From: Sanghuangporus weigelae
Lineage: Eukaryota; Basidiomycota; Agaricomycetes; Hymenochaetales; Hymenochaetaceae
Direction of reading: 5' to 3'
NCBI GenBank assembly: GCA_033182465.1
Contig: CP137325.1
Coordinates: forward strand, 1,302,001 to 1,366,000
Length of the DNA: 64,000 bases
The translations under genes were made by a program, and so were the position numbers. Positions 11,658 through 23,600 of this stretch are shown here, in pieces. The notes beneath the pieces were generated by a model. The model had not been told where the DNA came from and searched no databases. It worked only from the letters and a program-made list of their open reading frames with translations. Position 1 is the first letter of the stretch; every line of letters starts with the position of its first letter.

Positions 11658-12296
11658 TTAATATTTAAAACAATACGCCGATTTCTACACAGCCACCACT
11701 GACTAAATTCGGACCTTGAATTTGAGCGCTTCTTTTCTCATTTCCCACGTGATGCCATGGCGATTCTACTACATTAAGGAATTTGATCGCCAGTGATCTG
11801 CAGATCAATCTGCCTCCACACTACTTCATCAACATTAATTCATTCCCTGAGGGAAAAAAATCAGAAAGAAAGCAGGGAAGCTCAAAGCATGTATGCATTA
11901 CATGGATGTTGCTCATCAGCCAAAGCACTATTCAAGTCTTTCAGGGAAAAAGGAGAAATACTAGGAAAACTTCGGACATGTATGCAATGAATAAATGTGA
12001 TCAGCATCCAAAAACTCTGTTCCTCCTTGCACAATCCAATTCAGTGTGTCCTATTGAACTGATTAATCTGGGTAAAGCTGTGAAAGTTTCTGCTACATAT
12101 GAACAGACCAGATATGCTCAATGGAGTTCCTTTTATTTTCTTATTTCTGTATATGAGCAAATCAGTGCACCTGACTTCAAGTGTACAACTGATGTGTTGG
12201 ATTTATATCAAATTGGATAGATAGAATAACCAGTAACGAAAACTAGGATTTATGGCCAGCAGGGTTTTCGGCGAAGCCGAAAACGCGAGTTGCTGG
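11658..12296 (+). repeat. Tandem 0.65-kb repeat, unit 2, with perfect terminal cruciform
   Basis: Second copy of the unit, joined directly to the first. It ends at 12256-12296 with an outer CCAGCA/TGCTGG stem and a perfect 9-bp inner stem, GTTTTCGGC/GCCGAAAAC, around a GAA loop. It lies in the 3' flank of ABC transporter C. The class is unknown: no reverse transcriptase, transposase, poly(A) tail or pol III box was recognised. Confidence 0.75.
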
Positions 12297-12414
12297 TATC
12301 ATATTGCGAAACAATCTGCGAAACTTTAGGGGAAAATCAAGACTACCTCAGGGCCTCCTGATCATTTTATGATATTGTGAGGTTGCGTCTACGACAAAAC
12401 ATACATATGAGTTA

Positions 12415-15400
12415 CTACGCGCTGACAAGGCTGCGGAGCAAGTCTCGATCGTCGCTTTCATCGATTAGCGAACGGAAGTATCCCTCTTCTTTTCCCAGCA
12501 ACTCTTTAGGCTTGCCGAACTCGACAAGCTCGCCCGCGTCGAGAACCATCTGCGAGAATAAGGAAATAAGTAACATACTGATTTTGTAACCAAAAGGCAT
12601 ACAATTTTGTCATAGTCGACGATAGTCTGCAATCGATGAGCGATTGTGATTAGCGTCGTATCCTTATCAAATTCCGTACGCAGTGTCTTCTGGATTGAAG
12701 CATCGGTGTCGTAATCTGTTTCAGAAATAATCAAGATGGCGGGCAGATGGATACGGTACAATAATTAGCAGACGCACCGATGGCAGCCGTCGCCTCATCA
12801 AGGATCAGTAGCTTGCTCCTCCTGACGATCGCACGTGCAAGGGCGATGATCTGACGTTGCCCGAGTGAAAAATTCGTTCCGCCACTCTCAACCACGGTAT
12901 CAAGTCCGATTTTGGTTCCATGTTCAGAATCAGCACCACTCGATGCCGTCTCATTGGATGGCCCGCCATTCATAGGCTGTTGCGTAGTTGCCAGATCCTT
13001 AATGCTGAACAGACCCGAAGCATTTAACGCAGCGTTCAGAGTCGCATCGTCGTGCTGTCCGAACGGATCGAGGTTCTCCCGCAGCGACCCGTGGATGAGC
13101 TCAGGTTGCTGCGGAATAAGCGTGATGTTCGTTCGTAAGGCGTCAAGATTAATCTCGTCCGTCGCAATGCCATCGTAGAAGACCTTTCCGTCCGTTTTGA
13201 TTGCACGGAGCAGAGCCAGAGCCACGCTAGATTTACCTGCGCACAACTTCAGTTCATATTTTTCGGTTTTACCAGAGCAAACTACGTACCCGCTCCGGTT
13301 CGGCCAACTGATAGTGCAAGAAATCTGTAAGTAACTGATTTGCAATGTACTAAGATGTAAGTGACTAACCAATGCCTACTCGTTCGCCGGACTTGACAGC
13401 GAATGTTACGTTATGCAACACATTTGGCGAATCTGACATGTCATCATTTGAAAATCATTAACATGGGAATAACGAATGACGGACCATCCGAGTATCTCGC
13501 GGAGAGCTTCTCGACTCGAAGTTCCCCACTCGACGGCCAATACGCTGGCGGTTTACTGCTCTCATAAGGTTCAGGTTCATGATCAATACGCATGAACTCC
13601 AGCATTCTTTCCAAGCTGCGGGAATAAGATCATTCGCTGACGATTACAGGGCTACGCCGAATTCATACCTGTTGGCTGGATAACGGTCGTTATTCGACGT
13701 AGGTCACCCGAGTCACAAAAAAACGCACCTTGGATCTCAACAAGATTATAAATCCGGACCCAGAAGAGGATTTGTCGAGAGAACGACAGGACAATGGACA
13801 ATGTGAACCCTGCATAGCCTGCTGACAATTTACTTCCATATGCGAGATACGCTGCTACGACGCCAGCAAAGACGGCACCAAGACTATCCATGCGAATCGA
13901 GATCCAACGGTTGATGTCATAGAAGCAATAAGATGTACGAGCAAGGACATCTATCCTCTTCTTGAGCTCGCTGTAGAAGATAGTTTGAGCGCCGTATGCC
14001 CTGATCGATGCTGAAAATATATATCTTAGATGCAGATGAGATAGTCAACGAATCGCAAAGACCCACGCAGGCCCGATAAAGCCGTCCCAACCCCAGACAT
14101 GACCGGTGATTTCGCATTACTGAGATGCGAAGGGGGTCGTCAGCAGACAGCTTCCTTTACCGAGAACATACGCACCTCATCTCGCGTCTGGTGCACATTT
14201 GACATTTGAGGTAGACGTGGCCAAGAGAGGTTGAGAGAACGAAAATAACGAGCCCTGAAATGAGCGCATACTGGCCTGCCATGAGCACGGACGACAAAAA
14301 GAGGGTGACCATGTTGAGTGTTATCGAGAGGAATATGTTTGCGAACATAGCAAGCTGCTGATCTATTGTGCTAATATCCTGCGTACATCTTCATTGAAGT
14401 GAGATCAATCCAGGCACCGTACAAAGAGGAGTCAAGTTACCTGGTGATGATTCGTCCAACGGGTGTGACGTCCAACCATCTGCAAAGTGATATCTCAGAG
14501 ACGACTATGAAATGCAGTACAACTAAACAGTCTACAAACCTGAATGTCGCCTGGAAGATGCTCCGCAATAGATTGTTATAAATGAATTTCGAGGCTCGCA
14601 AGGACCCAAAGAGCCAAAGCAATTGGGAGCCAAAGTCAATCAGACATTGTAACAGATTAGAAAGTGCATAAATCAGCAGGTATCTTCGGCGACACTATCA
14701 GTGCTATCCAGTATAGAGCACAGGAATAAGTGACTCACTTAATTACCGGCACCTCCGATGATGGATGTGTCTCGTACTGACTAGACCAATAACCCACAAA
14801 CCACGGTGAGAATATGTAGAAAGCTTGCCCGAGCAATCGCGTTCCTAAAAGCATTATCCACGCGAGCGAGCCGCCAATGCTTGCTGTATAAAGTAGAATA
14901 GCTGCCAACTCCACTCGGCCCATTGCCTTTTCCTCCGCGACAACAAGCTTACCCGCTACTTTCTTCACGCCTTCGGAATTATCTTTATCCACCTTACTTT
15001 CATCTAGCTTTGTTTCAATGTCCTCCTCGACTTCTTCTTTCTCCTTCTCAATCTGAGCACGCAGCCGTGAGTCTTTCTTCAAGACTTCAGAGACCGATCC
15101 TTGTGCCGAAACCGATCCATGTCGGCCGAGTACGACAACATGATCGGCAATAGGAGCAGCGAGCGCGATGTTGTGAGTAACGAGTAGGACGGTGCGCCCT
15201 TGCACCAAATCGCCTTGCAGGGCCTTGTCGACTATCCACTTCGCCGTATGAACATCTAGAGCCGCGAGCACGTCGTCCAGAAGGAGAATAGAAGCGGAAG
15301 AGTATACGGCACGTGCTAGGGTGACCCGGGCCTGCAAGCGAGATCAATAAGGACGTTGCCTTTCGTGCTGCGAAGACGAACCTTTTGCCCACCACTGACG

Positions 15401-18400
15401 GAAACGTTCAGCCTGATGTGGATGCCCATAAGAATGATGACGTACCTCAATGTGAGACCCTTTTCTCCAACCTCAGTCAAGTCTCCTGCTTCCCAAAGTT
15501 CAAGATCCCTCTCGAGGGCGCATTGCTTGAGGACTGACACAAAGTTGAGTAATGCAACGAGTCTGACACCTCACTCCTCACCTTTCTTATAGCGATCTTC
15601 ATCATAAGGCTCGCCAAACAGAATGTTGTCCTTCCAAAAATATCAGATAACGCAGAACGAGTTGCAGTGATCAACTTACCCTTATTGTCTCGTTAAGTAC
15701 CCAAGATTCTTGAGGCGCATACGCAATACCTCCGCCACGGGGTAGATTATACCAGGAGCCTATGCCATGAGGCTTGTAATACATCTCACCAAGGAGTGCC
15801 ATCAAGACCGAGGTCTACGGTGACGACATTCAACCTTCGAAAGAACATGAACAAAAAGAGCGGTTGTACCTTTCCCGAAGCAGTCGGACCTACAATGATA
15901 TTGATCTTGCCAGGCTTGAATAGGACCTCAACATCAAAGCGTAGGCTGAAATGTTTGCGCGCGTGATGGCTTGTCGGCGATGGGTTGGCTGCATTGGGTG
16001 AATCCCAAGAGAACGAGCATTGCTTGAAGCCTATAACATCCTCAGGACGATCCGGCTCGCCAGCCATGTTTTCCCTCGCTGCTGGAGATTGACCATTCCC
16101 TTCGCTGATCAGTTCGGTCTTACGAGTCTCATGAGCTACATGAAAAATCGGAAATGGGACGGTGTCACTCACTTTGTTTAAGAATCGCGTGTAGCGGTCG
16201 CATGAAACCTTGGCTGAAATAAAGAAGGACGTCAGAACAGAACAAATTATAATAACGAGATGGTAGACATTGAAGGAGGTCCGGAAGTATGTGCATCAGA
16301 GTCCAAAGCTGCTGCTCCAACATGCTAAAAATCTGCACGTATACATGCTCAGTTGGAAAGCTGTACACCCGTGAAATGTTTTGAACATACCAGAAGAGCC
16401 GAGAAAATAACAGATGCTGATAGTTGACCCTTTGAGATGATTGTCTAGCAAACCAGAGAAAGGTCAGGAGACAGGATTCTCCCTCCATGATAACAACGTG
16501 GAAGATACTCGAAACATACATATATCGCGATGACCACCAACTTCGACAGAAGAGGCAATATTTCATTCACAGCATTCATTATAGTATTGAGCAAACGGAA
16601 ACGCCCTAATTTCGCCAACTCCTTGTCACGATTCTGAGCAAGTTGCCTGAGCATGTACGGCTCCCATCCAAAGAGCTTGATCATCCTAAGTATTCCAAGA
16701 GCTATATTCCCGCTATTAGTTAATCGTCTAACGGCTTAACCGATCAGATAAGACAAACCTTCGGTCACGGATTGTACACGTTGGTCTGTCTATTTATCAG
16801 GCCATCAGCTAGATGATTCGAACGTGAAAAACAGGATACGCACAGTTTCCATTTTTGCCTTTTGCACACCTGCCATGGACTTTCCAAGATACACTGGCAC
16901 AGGAAGACAAATAATCATTACAGCCAATCCAACAAAGGCACTATATAAGCGGCCGCTCAGAATACGGCAGGTCATTTAAAAGTCGAAGCTCACCTCCATC
17001 CGACCAAGTTATACAGGAAAGCAATCGCAATTATCAACTGCAAGACGGTACCCGCTACGGGGTCTTCAGATCGCCAAGATAATCATGAGTCTGAAGTGAG
17101 TGACTTACGCAGCTGAACTATCTCATGCAAATTGCCGACCGATGTAAGATCCGAAGTAATAAGGTTGTTAATCTTGCCGATGAGATGTCCCGTCTTCTCC
17201 TGGGCTTGGCCTTCCTTAACTGCGGGTTTAACATCTGTATCGCTGACGGCCGTTGTAGACGTCGCCGCATCAGTTTCTGTAGTGCCTTCGGAGGCTGCCT
17301 CATCTGCATCTGTTGTGGCGGGAGTTGCTGTAGTCTGTGTGCCTTCATTCGTTGTAGGCGTTCCATCCTTGCCTCCTGCCTTTTCATCGTCAGAATCAAA
17401 AGATTCACCTTTGAGACGGATGCGTAAGGCGTGATGGAAGACAAGATAAGTTAGGACACTTCCATTTTCTACAATCATGCGTGTCTATATCAATCGGCGC
17501 TTCTTTAAGTAATACACTTTCGCTATTTGAGATCACCACTCACACTGATGTATAGGAACTGCGTATAGAACAATCCCGAAATGACTGGACCTACGACGAG
17601 AATAGCTATCCAGACCCAGGGACGCAGACCATAAGATGGAATACCTGTCTCCAAGGATCTAAAAAGGATTATTACAAACAGTCATTCACCACCCAAAGCC
17701 CATCTCGGAAGTGTTTGACTTACGCAAGGAGATGCTTCATTCCATATGGCGCGGCAAATTCTGCAAAGCAGTATAGGCCGATAAATATCGACATAAGAAT
17801 AAAATCTTTCCCCCATATACGCAGGATGCCCCAAACAATATGACGTTTTCCGACTTCTACAGGGTCAAGTGCCGACAGTGCTCGCTTGCCCAAAACCTCG
17901 ATCCTGCCAGGACCAGGCATCTGCGGCATATCCTTCACGGTGATATCGGGTACGCGGAATGCGTAGAACACGATTTGATCCAGATATGAATACAAATAAC
18001 GCGAGAGCAGGCTGCAAGTTTCTACTGCGCTCGGTTCTTCATCTGGCATGGTTGGGCGGAATGGGCGGGGCATTACTAGAGGAATAACCAGTCCTCCGAG
18101 AGTCAGAAGCGAGACGCGTATCCAAGTTGAGGCTTCTGATGGGTCGAAGGGCGAGGGACTAATCATCGCATACGGCCAAATATCAAGAATAAAATAGACC
18201 ACGAAGTTCAGGAAAAATAGCATGGCAAGATCAAAAGATGCAAGGTCCCTCCAGTGGGAGGACGATGCTGCTACTGATACAGTCGCCAAGGCGAGTATGT
18301 AGATCTTGGGTAAATGAATAGGAAAATTAGATTGAGAAGTGTAATTCTCAGGAAAACACGGCGCACGTAGAAAGGGATCTGGAGAGTTCGCGCACTCGGT

Positions 18401-18738
18401 CCATGTCCGACGTTCGACTCGTAGACTTCAAGCGACAGAAGACCAACGATTGTCAAAAGTCGAAAAAGTCTGAATGAAAGAATGGGGAATCCGTCTAGCG
18501 CTTTTATGGTTTCTCGAAGGCTTTTTCGATTCGCGACGTCGGTACGTTCTCCCTCATCTATTGACAATATCACAGATGATTTCGCGTCTTTTTTGTTTGC
18601 AGCAGCATATTGCAGCAAGGCGTTGGATGAAATATATAGCAATGAAAGAGTCGCGAATGTCGGTGGTAGCCAAAGCAGGTCCTCACGTGTCCACGCGTGA
18701 CGCACCGCTTCCAAACGCGACAAATCTTCAATGAGCAT
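12415..18738 (-). CDS. ABCC-type (MRP-like) ABC transporter C
   Basis: Full-size exporter spread over many exons. The order is: N-terminal TMD0-like membrane segments (start MLIEDLSRLEAVRHAW at 18738); TMD1 with a long acidic/Thr-rich insert near 17120-17440 and the motif IRMIKLFGWEP near 16680; NBD1 with Walker A GPTASGKT (about 15890), C-loop VSGGQKARVTLARAV across an intron near 15340, and Walker B ILLLDDVLAALD; a charged linker; TMD2; then NBD2 with Walker A GRTGAGKSS split by an intron, C-loop NFSLGQRQIIALARA, Walker B LLILDEATA and H-loop TIAHRLQTIVDYD. It ends at RDLLRSLVSA. Walker A of NBD1 has Ala in place of the usual fourth Gly. Near 18285 the frame slips: FLFIYP is followed one base out by KIYILALATVS, as if one C of a CCC run were lost. 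Otherwise it looks functional. It diverges from the methyltransferase at 19395. Confidence 0.88.
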
Positions 18739-19394
18739 TGACTTGCCACAAGTATTACACGTTCAAGAGAGCAAGGTGAAAAGGTGTGGAAGAGCACTGG
18801 CAGACGCGTCCCAACCTTTAAACGAGACGCGTGTCGGAGTCAGAACAGGAGTTGCACATGGCAGATAACGACGAACCGACCGATAACAACGGTCCCTTGA
18901 TGGAATACACGGTGGGCGCGTCCGGAAAATGTATTGTCGAGTCAGAATAAGTCAGAGTCTCGGCCCGCCAGACTTACGTCCACCAAAGGCCTTGATGTTT
19001 TGACCATTCAAAACATATTGCATTACTCATCGTCGTGATAGCTGAGGGACCAATCTGCAATCACTCATTTCTTAAGTTCATGTAGAGGGTTACTGGTCTT
19101 TCGCTTCTTTTCCCGATCACGAATTACTCCCAACTTCAAAGAATTGGATCGTGAGCATTCGACCAAGAATGTGCAATAAGAATATTAGATCTAATAAAGT
19201 AGAAGATCAATCTACAGTGCTACAACTACAGCAAATCTTCGTCATTAGTCATCAAAGCAAGCTACCAAATATGGCAACTTGTGACTTGTAAATTTCGGTG
19301 AGTCCCGGATCTACTCGAGGACGAGGAATCCGATATTCGAGTCGGGACGGTATATTCATCTTCATGGGCGCTCTCCTTACTCTCACCTCCAGTA
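18739..19394. promoter_or_regulatory. Shared divergent promoter region (ABC transporter C / methyltransferase)
   Basis: A 656-bp intergenic stretch between two divergent start codons, at 18738 (minus) and 19395 (plus). No ORF of note. It is inferred to carry both promoters; no single motif is diagnostic. Confidence 0.45.
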
Positions 19395-20610
19395 ATGTCG
19401 ATTTCAAGCCTGGACCTCCAGGATATTGATATTATGAGCGACTCGCTGAGTCTGATGGGCGAGGACGTTGACTCGATGAACGATGATGGAACCGTACGTT
19501 ATGGGGACATCATGCTTAACATCGCAGCCAAGGTGAGTACCAGAGCTGCTGTTTCCGTGTCGCATCTTTCGCAAACCGACGTTTCTGTCCGCGTTATGCT
19601 CTCGAAAGAAACTCTGACAGATTTCGTCCTAGGAAGGCAAGGTGCGTGCGCGTGCGCGCGTTTCGCAATTATAAGAGAGAAGCGTCAGAGAAGTGTGGCT
19701 GAAAGCAGCGCGTTGCCGACACTTCGTGGTATTTTTGTGTGTAATTATAGGCTTTGACGCTTCTCGCAGACCAACTGTTCTCGCCGTCGCTGCTCCTCGC
19801 GGAACACATTGAACGTGGGTTGATCCCTCTTGAAGGAAAGACAGGTACGTTTTGTTTCGTCGTACTCTAGCTTGCCGGCTCAGAGTACTGTAACGCTGAT
19901 ACAATGCTGTTTGACTTACGATAATTTCCTGTCGACACGTGCAAACAAATGACTTGCTCAGTGGTTGAGCTTGGCGCAGGTTGTGCTCTCCCATCAATCC
20001 TTGCAGCAACTCTTCCTGCACCGCCGGCTCTCATTGCGATCACGGATTATCCTGACGAAGCTATACTTGCAAACCTACGAATAAATTTACACGCAAATGC
20101 GAGACTTATCAATCCCAAATGCTCGGTGGTCTGTGCTGGTCACGAATGGGGAACGGACCCAGCACGTATACTGTATGTCCCGCGGATATCATGCCGTCCT
20201 ACTTTACTCATATTCTTCTCGGCAGCGAGTCACTTAAACTCCATCCTCAGACATCCAGCTCTGGATTTGACATCGCCATCCTTTCTGACCTCCTTCACTT
20301 CCATAATTCTCATGCTGCAATCCTTGCTTCACTCACCTCTCTTCTCGTACGCACCTCGTCAGCCCGCGCCTATATTGCCTCGGGAACGTACACACCCGCG
20401 CACGTCTGTGCAAATTTTTTACGGCTTGCAACAGCTGCGGGTCTTGTACTATCTGAGGGTGCGCCGGAGGATGAGTGGCATGGATCACGAGAAATATGGC
20501 GTATCGGAAAACTGTCTCCAAACGACCTAGGTGTGAGGAAAGCAATGTGTCGGTGGTGGGTCGCGAGGTGGGATGATGGAGTGCTTTCAACTTCCAATGC
20601 TCTCAGGTAG
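19395..20610 (+). CDS. Class I SAM-dependent methyltransferase, Nnt1/Efm7-like
   Basis: Exon 1 (19395-19530) starts MSISSLDLQDIDIMS and ends IAAK. A 9-base micro-exon, GAAGGCAAG (EGK), lies at 19633-19641 between a TAG acceptor and a GTGCGT donor. The third exon encodes ALTLLADQLFSPSLLLAEHI and EGKT; the fourth begins VVELGAGCALPSILAA, the SAM-binding motif I, and continues through ITDYPDEAILANLRIN. A short intron follows HEWGTDPARIL. The last exon encodes FDIAILSDLLHFHNSHAAI, the usual post-motif with an Asp-rich strand, and ends NALR. The order EGK-LxLLAD..LELGAG..TDYPD matches fungal nicotinamide N-methyltransferase/eEF1A N-terminal methyltransferase relatives (family 16). The substrate cannot be told from sequence; a protein lysine or N-terminus is likely. 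The gene looks intact. Confidence 0.82.
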
Positions 20611-23600
20611 CACTGATTGGACGACAGAAGCAACTGGGATAGTGGAATGGAACTATGATGCGCAGAAGAATAACTTGTAATTTGATTGGCTGGTCAGTCA
20701 CTTCTAATCTTCTCTGTCAGGTTTTCACTGAACTTTGTAACTTCTGACCTATATCAAGCCTTTTGTATAGTCATACCTGGCATACAGAGTTTCATTGCAG
20801 AAAGAATAGACAAAGCTCTAGGTTCTACACGTCGTCGATTCGCTACTCTTGTGGAGTCTAGATCCGTTCAGAATCTGCTATCCAGGAGCAGAGTTGAATA
20901 TTAATGACTTCGGCTCAGTCTGGGATGCTGATCTCTTGGAACAGGTCGCAAAACTGGACAGAAGTATGTTATTCGCCAGGAAGCACGGCCTTCCCGCTTA
21001 GTCAGTCGTATCGGTATCCAATATTCTCGATGTGAGTCTACACCACAGCATCCCTGCACTTCTTTACTGTGGTTCAATTCGCACAACCTCACGATCGAGG
21101 GTGCAAAGTACTATGCCCCAAAGCAGGCCGTATCTATCAAGATACACATTTAGCACGTCGTAAGACGTAATAAGGCAGGCAGGTTCAGCTATGCTTATGT
21201 CCATTTCTCTTTCTTTGTTCTTTCGCGAACGCAAGCCCAGCTTGGCGCGTAGGTCCGTTGAATTGTTGTTTGGATTCTTTGGCTAGAATCTTATTTTTCT
21301 GGTTCCCAGACCTAGAGCAGGATCCGCGATGCGTTGCAAGGAAGAAGTTACGTGCACCACAGTTACGCGAGAGAATACAAGTTGGCGCCGCGACCGGCAC
21401 AGCACGTGCGGTTTAAGCGGCTAGAATGCCGAGGGCCCTCCAAGAACTTCGCTTACCAATCAACAGTCACGATGGAGTTGACCTTGCTGTAATTCAATTC
21501 ACAATTCAAAGAGATGCACTGGCGCTACTATTGGTGAATTGTCTAATACTTTCCCCTCCAATGGAGTTTGGAGTCGTATTGAATGACCAGGTCAGTGTAT
21601 TGCTACATCTATCGGTGGTAAAACTGGTTTAGAAGGGGCGGTGACATCAAATTGGAATTGCGAATCACGAACCCACTGAAATGCGGTTGGACAGTAATCA
21701 TGCAACAGTCCAATAATAGACGCCTGGTCGCGCAAGAAAACAAAAGTAACTATACTCGGGAAGACGGTAAGTTTTACTGAACATTCTTTCCAGGGTTCAA
21801 ATTTCGCCGGAAACAGTGCGCATATCCGTTTTCTGATGCTCATCAAATCCCGCCTCATTGAACATTCGTATCTCTCAAGTAGCCATGCCATTTTCTCAGA
21901 GTCCCGCATTTCTCATAGTCCCCGTACACAAATGAATTGAGTCTATACAACGTAATCATGTCAGCACGACCGAGGTATGATTTTTGACTATTATGAGCGC
22001 CATAAATGACAATGACGTGAAATGACACGTACGAGATCCCAATATATCGACTCGACTGTAATCAAGATCAATACAAACCTCTCTTGGAGGGACAGATGAA
22101 AAGTTGCACAGTCGAACAGGCTTGAATCGTCTTCTGGACTGAACATATTAAATAGAGGTAACTATAGAATTCTCCTTGCCATTTGTGTTTCGACAGCGGC
22201 AACGTTACCTCCGTGTCCGGTCTAGACTTCATCGCTTCGACGGTACTGATCATTATGAGCTGTCGAACAACTCTGCGGTTGGAATCATGCCGTCCAGAAA
22301 TTAGGTTAATGTTCAGATCTCGAAAGCTAACATACTGAGAGGATACTCACGATCACGATCCATCTTAGTTCTTTGTATCTCTTCCTGGACCATAATTCGG
22401 TACGCCTCCCCCACGCCCAATTGCCAGCAGTGTGCAACTATTCAGCCAAAGATTGTTTCATTGTCATTCTGGATTGTCCTGGTGCCTATGTGAAAAGTGC
22501 GCCCTGGCTCAACGCCTGCGGTACGTCTCGATTAGTTGATGGACCCTGATTTCTGATGGGAAGCATCTGTGAAGATCATGCTATCTGCAGAGTAGAAGTT
22601 TCTCGAGGCGAGCATCGAGGAGGACCAGAGGCGCTGAGGATCATGCACATTATACACCCCAAACGCTGTAAGAGTCGCAGTGCGATAAGTACGTACACGT
22701 ATGCATTCTGACTTCGCAGGCCATATGCAACCATCCCCTCGTCACCTTCGATTTTATCTGGGGGACGCGCCTCATGCGTAAAGCATGTTGTGACGGCAGC
22801 GTTCTGACAATGCACTTATTCGATCGAAAGAGAGCTTCCGGACGAGTAAAGGACGTTGCGTGAATAGCGGATATTGCATCTCATCATGGCATATTGGAGG
22901 ATAGTTACCCTATAAGCATGTCACCCATGAAACTTCCACGAAAGATTCGCTCATCTCGATTTCTGGCTCAATTTTCTTCATACTCCAAGTTCTGTTCGCT
23001 GTGGTCTGCTACTCTCGGAATAATGTCGCAGAAAGTACACGAGACGTTCGAAGAGTACATTGAACTTTCTTGCTCATCCTTCGGTGCGTCTCAGCTTCGC
23101 ATGAGTCTCAGACGTTTCTGGACCCTCGAAGCTGTAAATTGTGATCCCCGCCTCTCTTCTTGTTAACGCATTGAATGTTAGTGATGCAGAAAAGCTCCAC
23201 AATATTAGCGATTTTGTCCGGCGAACTCGGGAGATGTCGCTTAGCGTCTATCCTCCTCTGCAGGACTGAATTGAAGGATATATATGATTTATATTACGGC
23301 TCTCGTTATTTCTTCTAAGCGACCAGTGCCGTTACTTATTATTCTTCCTTCCCTTCACTAATTCTCTTCTTAATTGTATTGTATTATAAATGCGTTTGAG
23401 GGTCGTTTCTCTTTTTTGTATTGGAAATGCGGGATTAACGTTACTCATTCAATTCAGAAACAACGTGGGGGGAAAATAACCGGATAATCAATTGTCGTCG
23501 TCTGAAAATGCATCATCGCGGAGTTTTAATTGACCTTCACGCCGGATGGTTCGGCACAAGTGCATCCGCCCGGATCTAAGTTAAATCTCGGGGCGTCAAT

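Noticed and set aside
11135-12220. Paired ORFs of 110 and 145 codons in the tandem repeat
   Set aside because: The two differ in frame extent and end, have no domain, and lie in a unit defined by a DNA cruciform.
21592-21909. 105-codon minus-strand ORF that looked faintly like a dynein heavy-chain piece
   Set aside because: The resemblance rests on a few residues (FQWVRDSQFQFD), with no P-loop or neighbouring dynein blocks, so it was not kept.
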